From: a virus
DNA length: 33,002 bases
Strand: one strand, 5' to 3'
Virus record (IMG/VR): IMGVR_UViG_3300042520_000033
Span: 1-33,002 of that record
A program made the translations under genes and the position numbers. Of this stretch, positions 12,819 to 19,730 are shown piece after piece. The notes below the pieces were generated by a model, which ran no database searches, was not told the origin of the DNA, and was given only the letters and a program-made list of their open reading frames with translations. Within the stretch, counting starts at the first letter, position 1; every line of letters starts with the position of its first letter.

Positions 12819-12967
12819 ATGAGTACCAAAAGCAATTTGACCTCTTCCTTAAAGTCTTTGTGCGGTTGTGCATTGCGTGGTGGGTGCTTGGGTTTTTACA
12901 GTTCCTGCCTGATAACTTGTCGGACAAGATTGTGAACAAACTACTTGGAATGATTGGACTAGGATGA
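12815..12967 (+). CDS. Small single-span membrane protein (50 aa)
   Basis: The GTG at 12815 overlaps the previous TGA (GTGA). The frame runs 50 codons to TGA 12965-12967, which overlaps the next ATG (12964). The product reads Met-Asn-Glu-Tyr-Gln-Lys-Gln-Phe-Asp-Leu-Phe, then a hydrophobic span with Cys-Ile-Ala-Trp-Trp-Val-Leu-Gly-Phe-Leu, then an amphipathic tail. This frame is preferred to one starting at ATG 12819, whose product is short and Cys/Ser-rich. It fills the gap between two membrane proteins, with start and stop both coupled, so I take it as a real lysis-block gene of unknown function. Confidence 0.75.
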   Translation: MNEYQKQFDLFLKVFVRLCIAWWVLGFLQFLPDNLSDKIVNKLLGMIGLG

Positions 12968-13575
12968 GTGACGAAAAGCCAGCAGACATACTAAGCAAGG
13001 TGCTGTCCTATGTGGATAGCCCGTTTAAACTGTTCGCGCTGATACTCATGGCGGTGTTTGCGTTCTCTGGATACTTTGTTTGGCAGAACCAAGAACTATT
13101 GATGGGTGCGTACAAAGAGTCTAAGAAGATGCCAAGCATTGTTGAGGACAGGGTAGAAGATGCCGCCGCTCACTTATTCAAAACCACCAACGCTACCATT
13201 GTTGCTGTGTTCAAAGTCAACCCCATGTTTGGAACCAGAGTACTGTACCGCGCTTACACCAAAGAAGGCCGAGACAAAACCAATGACGGGCTTGATGTGG
13301 GCCTGTTTACCCAGAACGCAGCCAACAATGCCGATGTGATTAAGCTGATGGCTAGTGAGATACCTTGCGGAGAATACCGTTCAGCGCAGTCCGAGATGGG
13401 TTTGTGGTACATCGCCAAGGGGGTTGTCTACACTTGCCGGATTAGCATTCCACCTGACCCAAACAGATTTGTAGGCCAGATTACTGTGGGTTGGGATAGT
13501 GAACCAGCCGACATTCAAGTAACGAGAACCATGATGGATATTGCAGCCACCATGCTTTCAAGGAGTAAACAGTAA
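12964..13575 (+). CDS. Membrane-anchored protein with soluble extracytoplasmic domain (203 aa)
   Basis: A short charged N-terminus is followed by one strong membrane helix (about residues 22-40, Lys-Leu-Phe-Ala-Leu-Ile-Leu-Met-Ala-Val-Phe-Ala-Phe). An amphipathic linker and a mixed alpha/beta domain of about 135 residues follow. Two Cys residues (135 and 158) could form a disulphide if the domain lies in the periplasm. The domain outline (Thr-Ile-Val-Ala-Val-Phe-Lys-Val...Gly-Leu-Trp-Tyr-Ile-Ala-Lys-Gly-Val-Val-Tyr-Thr-Cys-Arg) recalls a GAF/PAS-like fold, but that is weak. It directly precedes the endolysin (TAATG), so it may serve as a spanin-like or lysis-timing factor. Confidence 0.7.
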   Translation: MSDEKPADILSKVLSYVDSPFKLFALILMAVFAFSGYFVWQNQELLMGAYKESKKMPSIVEDRVEDAAAHLFKTTNATIVAVFKVNPMFGTRVLYRAYTKEGRDKTNDGLDVGLFTQNAANNADVIKLMASEIPCGEYRSAQSEMGLWYIAKGVVYTCRISIPPDPNRFVGQITVGWDSEPADIQVTRTMMDIAATMLSRSKQ

Positions 13576-14090
13576 TGGCGCAGTTTGAACCAGCCTTTGA
13601 GCAAATGATGCAGGACGAGGGCGGTTACGTCCTCCATGAAGTTCCCGGCGACACGGGTGGCATGACCTATGCAGGAATTGCCCGTAACAAGAACCCTCAG
13701 TGGAATGGCTGGGCGCTTGTGGATAAGAAAGAGTTTGGTGGCTCCCTGACACCTATGGTGCGTGAATTCTACCGAGTTGAGTTCTGGGACAAGATGCGTG
13801 GTAACGAGATCAGCAACCAAGAGGTAGCCAACACCATATTTAATTTTGGTGTAAACGCAGGGCTAGGCATGGCTGTAAAACTGGCTCAGTTGATCGTTGG
13901 GTCTACCCCTGACGGCGGCATTGGTGCAAAGACTATTGAGAAACTCAACCAAGTTACTGATGGGCAGCGGTTCAAAGAATCCTACGCTTTGGCAAAGATT
14001 GCCCGCTACGTTGAGATATGCAACAAGAACCCCGTGCAGGTTAAGTTTCTTAAAGGTTGGCTAAACCGCACACTGAAAGGTTTGAAATGA
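13575..14090 (+). CDS. Endolysin, GH108 muramidase with PG-binding domain (171 aa)
   Basis: The GH108 catalytic region is at the N-terminus: Asp14-Glu15-Gly-Gly-Tyr18 contains the catalytic Glu15, followed by Asp26-Thr-Gly-Gly-Met-Thr-Tyr-Ala-Gly-Ile, the second family block. The C-terminal half, Asn-Phe-Gly-Val-Asn-Ala-Gly and Gly-Gly-Ile-Gly-Ala-Lys-Thr-Ile-Glu, corresponds to the predicted peptidoglycan-binding domain usually paired with GH108. Such enzymes cut the glycan strands of peptidoglycan and release progeny. No signal peptide is seen, so export depends on a holin, and the 3TM holin gene follows directly with an ATGA overlap. Confidence 0.92.
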   Translation: MAQFEPAFEQMMQDEGGYVLHEVPGDTGGMTYAGIARNKNPQWNGWALVDKKEFGGSLTPMVREFYRVEFWDKMRGNEISNQEVANTIFNFGVNAGLGMAVKLAQLIVGSTPDGGIGAKTIEKLNQVTDGQRFKESYALAKIARYVEICNKNPVQVKFLKGWLNRTLKGLK

Positions 14091-14524
14091 GCTTGCTTGC
14101 CGTTGGATCAATCATTGAAGCCGTGGGCAAGGTTGCAGGCGACCTGATTACCACTGACAAAGAAAAAATGGAAATGGAGATCGAGCAACGTAAGCTTGAT
14201 CTTGAAGAGAAGCGCATTGACCAAGCCACAGACTTAGCGCAGATTGAAGTTAACAAGATTGAAGCTGCGTCATCTAGCGTGTTTGTTTCGGGCTGGAGGC
14301 CAGCCATCGGTTGGATTGGTGTGGCGGCTATGGGCTATCAGTTCCTGCTCTATCCGCTGTTTCAATGGTGCTGGAAATACTTGCAAGCTATGGGTTGGGT
14401 TTCAGTGGGCATGGATCCTCCTCCGGTACTAGACGCAGACCAGCTTTGGGTGATATTATCAGGCATCTTGGGCATTGCCGGTATGCGTTCTTTTGAGAAG
14501 ACCAAAGGCGTTGCCAGTAAATAA
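14087..14524 (+). CDS. Holin, 3TM (GTA-holin) family (145 aa)
   Basis: I choose ATG 14087, which overlaps the endolysin TGA and has GAAAGG upstream. Residues 25-60 are a charged helix. Ser-Gly-Trp-Arg-Pro-Ala-Ile-Gly-Trp-Ile-Gly (68-78) is the hallmark of the Holin_3TMs family. Hydrophobic spans lie at about 74-98 and 118-134, with a possible short first span at the N-terminus. It ends with a Lys-rich cytoplasmic tail. The family forms inner-membrane holes that let endolysin reach the wall; adjacency to the GH108 gene supports this. Confidence 0.88.
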   Translation: MSLLAVGSIIEAVGKVAGDLITTDKEKMEMEIEQRKLDLEEKRIDQATDLAQIEVNKIEAASSSVFVSGWRPAIGWIGVAAMGYQFLLYPLFQWCWKYLQAMGWVSVGMDPPPVLDADQLWVILSGILGIAGMRSFEKTKGVASK

Positions 14525-14533
14525 AGGTCGCCG

Positions 14534-16636
14534 ATGCCATTACAAAAAATACTGTTCAAACCCGGCGTGAATAAAGAAAACACGCGGTACACAACCGAGG
14601 GCGGTTGGTACGAGGGTGACAAAATCCGTTTTCGTCAAGGTAATCCAGAAGCTATTGGTGGCTGGACACGTATATCACCCAACTTCTTTCTTGGCGTGTG
14701 CCGTTCTTTATGGAATTGGATTACGCTTGGTGGCGCTAACTTAATGGGTGTTGGTACAAACGTTAAGTTTTACATTGAAAACGGTGGCGGATACAACGAC
14801 ATAACGCCTATCCGTACAACAGTCACAATCAATAACAATCCATTTGCTCTAACGGCTTCAACTACGGTTACTGTTACTGACACTGCGCATGGCGCGACTA
14901 CTGGCTCGTTTGTTACTTTTAGTGGTGCAGTTGATATTGGCGGTGGTGGTACAAACGTTACGGCGGCAGTACTTAATCAAGAGTTCCAACTTACAGTTTT
15001 AACAGCTAATACCTACACAATTGTTATTTCGGTAGTTCCTAATGCTACGGCTCTTGGCGCTACCCCCGGTGGTGGGGCTGCCGTTGTAGCAGCGTATCAA
15101 CTTAATGCTGGCCCAGAGTTTCAAATACCTTTGACTGGTTGGGGCGCTGGTGCTTGGGGCGCTGGCCCTTGGGGTATTGGTACTCCCGATTCTTTATCCT
15201 TACAGTTATGGAACCAGATTAACTACGGGCAGGACTTACTATTTGGGCCCCGTAGTGGTGGTATTTATTACTGGAATGCAAACACTACGTTAACTACACG
15301 AGGTGTATTACTAAGCTCTCTTGGTGGTAGTGTTACGTTTACTAATGCTTCACCAACTGTTGTAACAGCTACTACTGTATTTACTGAAGGCGCGGCGCTT
15401 CAATTTGCGGCAACTACTTCTATGCCAATAGGCGTTGCAGCTAATACTACATACTACGCTACCAATGTTAATGGGTTAACTTTTAACATTGCTGATTCTG
15501 CTGGTACTTTAATTAACACAACTAGTACAGGTACAGGCGTATATATCTCTTTAATTGTTGATGTACCAACAACGGTTAACACTTTTACCGTGTCCGATAC
15601 TTCTAGGTTTGTTATAGCGTTTGGCTGTAATGATTACGGTAGTGCTACGCTTAATCCAATGTTAATTCGTTGGTCTAATCAAGACGATCTATACAACTGG
15701 ACGCCTAGCATTACAAACCAAGCTGGTAGTCTTACGGTGTCTCACGGTTCCGAAATTATTACAACAATACAGACCCGCCAAGAGATTGTGGTGTTTACTG
15801 ATTCTGCGGTTTATTCGTTGCAGTATCTTGGCCCCCCGTTTGTATGGGCTACACAAATTTTAGGTGACAACGTTTCTATCATAGGTGCTAACGCAGCGGT
15901 TATTGCCTCTGGCATTATTTACTGGATGGGCGTTGACAAGTTCTATGTATATGATGGTCGTGTACAGACGCTTAACTGTGACCTGCGCCGTTACATATTT
16001 AATGACTTTAATGCAGCCCAGAACGAGCAAGTGTTTGCAGGGACTAATGAGGGCTTCAATGAAGTCTGGTGGTTCTACTGTTCTGCAAACAGTACCCAAA
16101 TTGACAAGTATGTCATCTACAACTATATAGAACGGGCTTGGTCTTACGGCACAATGGCCCGCACTGCTTGGATTGATTCGGGTTTACGCTCGTACCCTGT
16201 AGCTGCGACGTTAGTTAATAATTTAGTCAACCATGAAGATGGCATTGATGACAATACAACTGAAGTAACTGCCGCTATCAATGCGTATATCTCTTCCTCT
16301 GAGTTTGACATTGGTGATGGACACAACTTTGGTTTTGTATGGCGCGTGCTTCCAGATTTAACGTTTGCTGATTCCGTAAATTCTGAGTCTGGAGCAGAGC
16401 CGCAAGTGACTATGACTCTTTACGGGCTGACTAACTCCGGCTCAGGTTCTACAAGTAATGCTGGTGCGCCCGTAGCAAGTAGTTCTACGTATGTTATTAC
16501 TGAAGAATTTACAGGGCAGATATACACTCGCATGCGCGGTCGTCAGATGATCTTTAAGATTGAGTCCAATCAAATAGGAACAACGTGGCAGTTAGGTGCG
16601 CCGCGTATTGACATCCGTCAAGACGGTAGGAGATAA
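14534..16636 (+). CDS. Packaged-DNA stabilisation / tail protein, P22 gp10-like, with inserted domains (700 aa)
   Basis: The N-terminus Pro-Leu-Gln-Lys-Ile-Leu-Phe-Lys-Pro-Gly-Val-Asn-Lys-Glu-Asn-Thr-Arg-Tyr and Gly-Gly-Trp-Tyr-Glu-Gly-Asp-Lys-Ile-Arg-Phe-Arg-Gln-Gly-Asn-Pro-Glu matches the gp10-like family common in uncultured podoviruses. The later body has Trp-Ser-Asn-Gln-Asp-Asp-Leu-Tyr-Asn-Trp-Thr-Pro and Asp-Lys-Phe-Tyr-Val-Tyr-Asp-Gly-Arg, typical of a beta-propeller-like tail hub. Two Thr/Val-rich beta inserts are recognisable at about residues 110-165 (Thr-Asp-Thr-Ala-His-Gly-Ala-Thr-Thr-Gly) and 265-341 (Thr-Val-Phe-Thr-Glu-Gly-Ala...Thr-Thr-Tyr-Tyr-Ala-Thr-Asn). It probably seals the portal channel after packaging. 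Confidence 0.82.
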   Translation: MPLQKILFKPGVNKENTRYTTEGGWYEGDKIRFRQGNPEAIGGWTRISPNFFLGVCRSLWNWITLGGANLMGVGTNVKFYIENGGGYNDITPIRTTVTINNNPFALTASTTVTVTDTAHGATTGSFVTFSGAVDIGGGGTNVTAAVLNQEFQLTVLTANTYTIVISVVPNATALGATPGGGAAVVAAYQLNAGPEFQIPLTGWGAGAWGAGPWGIGTPDSLSLQLWNQINYGQDLLFGPRSGGIYYWNANTTLTTRGVLLSSLGGSVTFTNASPTVVTATTVFTEGAALQFAATTSMPIGVAANTTYYATNVNGLTFNIADSAGTLINTTSTGTGVYISLIVDVPTTVNTFTVSDTSRFVIAFGCNDYGSATLNPMLIRWSNQDDLYNWTPSITNQAGSLTVSHGSEIITTIQTRQEIVVFTDSAVYSLQYLGPPFVWATQILGDNVSIIGANAAVIASGIIYWMGVDKFYVYDGRVQTLNCDLRRYIFNDFNAAQNEQVFAGTNEGFNEVWWFYCSANSTQIDKYVIYNYIERAWSYGTMARTAWIDSGLRSYPVAATLVNNLVNHEDGIDDNTTEVTAAINAYISSSEFDIGDGHNFGFVWRVLPDLTFADSVNSESGAEPQVTMTLYGLTNSGSGSTSNAGAPVASSSTYVITEEFTGQIYTRMRGRQMIFKIESNQIGTTWQLGAPRIDIRQDGRR

Positions 16637-16637
16637 C

Positions 16638-16910
16638 ATGTCCCAGACCAATGTAACCCCACCCAGTCTACCCCTTGCTCCAGAACAGTACGACAGGCAG
16701 TACATGGACAAGCTGAACAATGCGTTACGCCTCTTTTTTAATCAGACTAGTACACCGGGGCCTTTGGCTGCGGCAAGTTTGAACTTCAACATAAACACAC
16801 TGCCTACTGAAGCAGACCTGCCAAATCTGAGGATTGGCGATGTGTACCGAGACACACAAGACGGCGTGCAAGTAAACAGTCAAATGCTTCGCATAAAGAC
16901 TTCATTATGA
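16638..16910 (+). CDS. Small conserved structural-module protein (90 aa)
   Basis: I place the start at ATG 16638, two bases after the upstream stop and behind AGGAGATAAC. The protein begins with a Pro-rich stretch, then Tyr-Asp-Arg-Gln-Tyr-Met-Asp-Lys-Leu-Asn-Asn-Ala-Leu-Arg-Leu-Phe-Phe-Asn-Gln, an amphipathic helix, and a C-terminal half with Leu-Arg-Ile-Gly-Asp-Val-Tyr-Arg-Asp. This arrangement is recurrent after gp10-like genes in uncultured phages. It may be a small tail-needle or fibre-adaptor protein; the exact role is unknown. Confidence 0.75.
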   Translation: MSQTNVTPPSLPLAPEQYDRQYMDKLNNALRLFFNQTSTPGPLAAASLNFNINTLPTEADLPNLRIGDVYRDTQDGVQVNSQMLRIKTSL

Positions 16911-16943
16911 TACTATTAACTAGCCTTAACCAAGAGTAACAAT

Positions 16944-17294
16944 ATGGACTTAGAAGCTATTAGTGTAAACCCTAAATACAAGAAGATCGACCCCGACTAT
17001 GTTGAATTTGTCGAGGCTGATGATATTTGGGTCCGCGCTTACTCTATTGCAAAGGCTAAGACAATCATATCCCAACATGTCCATACACATGATCACATTA
17101 CGTTGGTTTCACGTGGAACAGTTGAGGCTTGGCAAGATGGTGAATGGTTTGGGGAATTTAGCGCCCCTGCTATGATTAAAATCCTTGCAGGGAAGAAACA
17201 TGCGTTTCGTGCATTAACAGATGATGTTGCTCTGTGCTGTTTACATAACCTTCGCGGCACAGGACTAGAGTCGCCAGAAATTAAGGAGTTTTAA
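16944..17294 (+). CDS. Single-domain cupin protein (116 aa)
   Basis: Cupin motif 1 is visible as His45-x-His47-x3-His51-x6-Gly58, with His at the position usually taken by Glu. Motif 2 is represented by Gly83-Lys-Lys-His86-Ala-Phe. The three or four His residues would bind one metal ion in a small beta barrel. The sequence between (Ile-Thr-Leu-Val-Ser-Arg-Gly-Thr-Val-Glu-Ala-Trp) is typical of small cupins. Its place between structural genes suggests a virion-assembly or sugar-modifying role rather than metabolism, but the substrate is unknown. A 33-base gap with AAGAG precedes the ATG. Confidence 0.8.
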   Translation: MDLEAISVNPKYKKIDPDYVEFVEADDIWVRAYSIAKAKTIISQHVHTHDHITLVSRGTVEAWQDGEWFGEFSAPAMIKILAGKKHAFRALTDDVALCCLHNLRGTGLESPEIKEF

Positions 17295-17295
17295 T

Positions 17296-19320
17296 ATGCC
17301 AATTGCAGCCATATTTGCTGAAGAAGCCGCTCTTGCTCTAGCGTCTGAGCTCGCCCCGTATGCAGCTGGTGAAGCTGCCCTAGCTGCGAGTTCACTCCTT
17401 GGTGCAGAAGCTCTTATGGGGCTTGGCGCTGAAGCGTTAGGTGCGGGGGCAGTTGGTGGAGCAGAAGCTGCTCTTGCTGCAGATGCTATGGCTGCTAACG
17501 CTGCGGCTGGCGGTGCTGGTGCTGGCGCTTCTGGTATTAATGCGGCTCAAGTTGCTGCTCAACAAGATGCCGCAATGCAGATAGCCAACCGTGGTATTAC
17601 TAGTATTGCTGACCCCAATTTTGTTGCCCCCGTAACTGCTTCAACACCTCCTGTTCCTGCTGCCCCCGCTTTTTCTCCTCCTCCTCCTGCGCCTGTTATT
17701 GCCCCCGCACCTGCGCCCACACCGTATCAACCATTAGGATTAACTAACAATCCAGCAAACGCGCCGTTTCCAGAGTATTTTGGTTCACAAACTGCTGTAA
17801 ATACACCTCCTATGGGGCTTGAAATGCCTGGCGCTTATGTGCCTACGCCACCTTCTGCTCTTGAAGCAGGTATGGACAAAGCTATAAAGTTTGCTAAAGC
17901 TAACCCATTTACTGCAATGACGGGCGCATACATGGGCGCTAATGCTCTAGGTCTTTTACAGCCATCTGGCGCTACGTTTAACGATAAGCCTTACGACGGT
18001 CCTTTGTCTCGTTATCGTTTGTCTGAAAACTTTCAAGGCCGTACTGCTAACCCGCTTGATTTTCAGTACGCGCCTCGCTATGCGGCGGGCGGCATTATGG
18101 GCGCTGGCTCTTACGATATTCCTGTGGGATACGATGAAGGCGGCCCTGTGTTGTCGTTACCTCCACGAGTTACTCGTAGTTCAGACGCGTTTAGAGTGCC
18201 CGGCGCTGCTTATGATCCCGCGCAAGTAGCATCGGCAGATGCGTACAACGACATTTTGCGTAATCGTGTATATGCTGATAATAGAAGCGGTAGAGCCGAT
18301 GATCCTATGTATGGCGTGGCTGATGCGCGACAGTTAGAAACAACGGCCAATTCCACTGTACGCGGTTTTGATCCTACCCTTGCTAAAAGAGAGTTATTAA
18401 AACGCTCTAATGAAGGCGAGTACGCCGTACCCGGCTTTGGTGACCTTGGTCAGTTTGCAGGTTCTTTTGATCCTGCCAATGTGCCTATGGGCGACAACAG
18501 ATATTCCCCAGTTGATCAAGCCAGAATGGTAGCTAGAGATACTGCAATAGTTCAAGGCACTGCCCCATTTATGCCTAGAGATGGTGGTCGTGCGGCGAGG
18601 GCAGATCTTGCTTCAGATTCAGATGCAGGGCGATACGCAGTTCCTGGCCTTGGTGATCTAGGTCAGTTTGCTGGCGGTAGCGGTGGTGGCGGTAGTGCTA
18701 AACCGGGTTTTGACGAACAAGGTAACGCTACCATGGCTTTTGCAAGAGGTGGCAGCCTCTCTGACTCCATTGCCAGCTATCAAAAGATGTTAGGCGGTCA
18801 GCAACAAGCAGCTCCCGCAAGGTCTGCTGACGTAGGTATCTACTACGACCAAGATCCCGATACCCGCTATCAAGATGCGCTGACTGCTGCGCAGATTCGT
18901 CAAGCCAAAGTTAACCAACGCGCTTACGTGTCTCCCCCTGCCGCTAAGCGTCCTACGCCTATGGGCAAATTAAATTTACCTACAAGCGCCAAGAGTAAGG
19001 GTGACGTTGAAGCTGCAAGTGGCGGCATCATGCAATCAAGTTTGGGTGGTTATGCTGCTGGCGGAAACCCACGACTGCTCAAGGGCCCCGGCGATGGTAT
19101 GTCGGACAACATTCCTGCAACTATTAACAGACGCCAACCTGCTCGACTTGCGGATGGCGAATTTGTAATCCCAGCAGATGTGGTGTCACATCTGGGTAAC
19201 GGCTCTACAGAAGCTGGCGCTAAACAACTTCATGCAATGATGGACAAGGTACGCAAGGCGCGTACTGGTAACCCTAAACAGGGCAAGCAGATTAACGCTA
19301 GAAAATACATGCCTAAATAA
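17296..19320 (+). CDS. Large internal virion / ejection-type protein 1 (674 aa)
   Basis: Residues 1-90 are an Ala-rich hydrophobic helix region (Ala-Ala-Ile-Phe-Ala-Glu-Glu-Ala-Ala-Leu-Ala-Leu), followed by a Pro/Ala linker (about 110-150) and a long disordered body. Three [Y/F]-Ala-x-Gly-Gly motifs occur (nt 18079, 18739 and about 19051). A Tyr-Ala-Val-Pro-Gly-x-Gly-Asp-Leu-Gly-Gln-Phe-Ala-Gly peptide occurs twice, at residues 376 and 447. The C-terminus has Asp-Gly-Met-Ser-Asp-Asn-Ile-Pro-Ala-Thr-Ile and Leu-Ala-Asp-Gly-Glu-Phe-Val-Ile-Pro-Ala-Asp-Val-Val-Ser-His-Leu-Gly-Asn-Gly, a conserved ending in phage internal or tail proteins. An ejection-complex role is inferred. Confidence 0.75.
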   Translation: MPIAAIFAEEAALALASELAPYAAGEAALAASSLLGAEALMGLGAEALGAGAVGGAEAALAADAMAANAAAGGAGAGASGINAAQVAAQQDAAMQIANRGITSIADPNFVAPVTASTPPVPAAPAFSPPPPAPVIAPAPAPTPYQPLGLTNNPANAPFPEYFGSQTAVNTPPMGLEMPGAYVPTPPSALEAGMDKAIKFAKANPFTAMTGAYMGANALGLLQPSGATFNDKPYDGPLSRYRLSENFQGRTANPLDFQYAPRYAAGGIMGAGSYDIPVGYDEGGPVLSLPPRVTRSSDAFRVPGAAYDPAQVASADAYNDILRNRVYADNRSGRADDPMYGVADARQLETTANSTVRGFDPTLAKRELLKRSNEGEYAVPGFGDLGQFAGSFDPANVPMGDNRYSPVDQARMVARDTAIVQGTAPFMPRDGGRAARADLASDSDAGRYAVPGLGDLGQFAGGSGGGGSAKPGFDEQGNATMAFARGGSLSDSIASYQKMLGGQQQAAPARSADVGIYYDQDPDTRYQDALTAAQIRQAKVNQRAYVSPPAAKRPTPMGKLNLPTSAKSKGDVEAASGGIMQSSLGGYAAGGNPRLLKGPGDGMSDNIPATINRRQPARLADGEFVIPADVVSHLGNGSTEAGAKQLHAMMDKVRKARTGNPKQGKQINARKYMPK

Positions 19321-19322
19321 AC

Positions 19323-19730
19323 ATGCCCTTTTACCAAATCAGCCCTAATGAGTTACCACAAGTATGGCCTATTGCCGCACCCCTTTTGCAAAAAGCAATT
19401 GATCTTGACCCTAATGAAATAACTATTGAACAGGTTGAGTATGCGGTACGTACAGGACGTACTTACTTGGTAGTGTGGGATGAGCCGGGAGAAGGCATAA
19501 CAGGTGCGGCGGCAGTAGACTTTATTGACTACCCGCGTGAAAGAATTGGACACGGTAACTTAATGGGTGGCAAAGGAATTATGCGCCCACATGTTATTGA
19601 AGAGATGTATAAATGGATGAAACTCCATGGGGCCACAAAAGCGCAGGTGTGGGCTAGGGGTTCTTTGGTTAATATGTACGAGAAGTTTGGGTTAGAAGTC
19701 ACCCATCAAGTAATGAGGATTAAATTATGA
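19323..19730 (+). CDS. GNAT-like acetyltransferase-fold protein (135 aa)
   Basis: The order of elements fits a small GNAT fold: an N-terminal helix, Tyr-Leu-Val-Val-Trp-Asp (beta), Gly-Ala-Ala-Ala-Val-Asp-Phe-Ile (beta), a Gly-rich Gly-Asn-Leu-Met-Gly-Gly-Lys-Gly loop, a helix, Lys-Ala-Gln-Val-Trp-Ala-Arg, and Tyr-Glu-Lys-Phe-Gly-Leu-Glu, the usual C-terminal GNAT signature. The canonical Arg/Gln-x-x-Gly-x-Gly/Ala loop is not clear, so catalytic activity is uncertain. GNAT-like proteins are found among internal virion proteins of T7-like and aquatic podoviruses, and this one lies between two large virion proteins. It is coupled downstream by ATGA. Confidence 0.7.
   Translation: MPFYQISPNELPQVWPIAAPLLQKAIDLDPNEITIEQVEYAVRTGRTYLVVWDEPGEGITGAAAVDFIDYPRERIGHGNLMGGKGIMRPHVIEEMYKWMKLHGATKAQVWARGSLVNMYEKFGLEVTHQVMRIKL

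Noticed and set aside
12819-12935. ATG-started frame giving a 38-residue Ser/Cys-rich peptide
   Set aside because: The overlapping GTG 12815 frame gives a proper single-span membrane protein with coupled start and stop.
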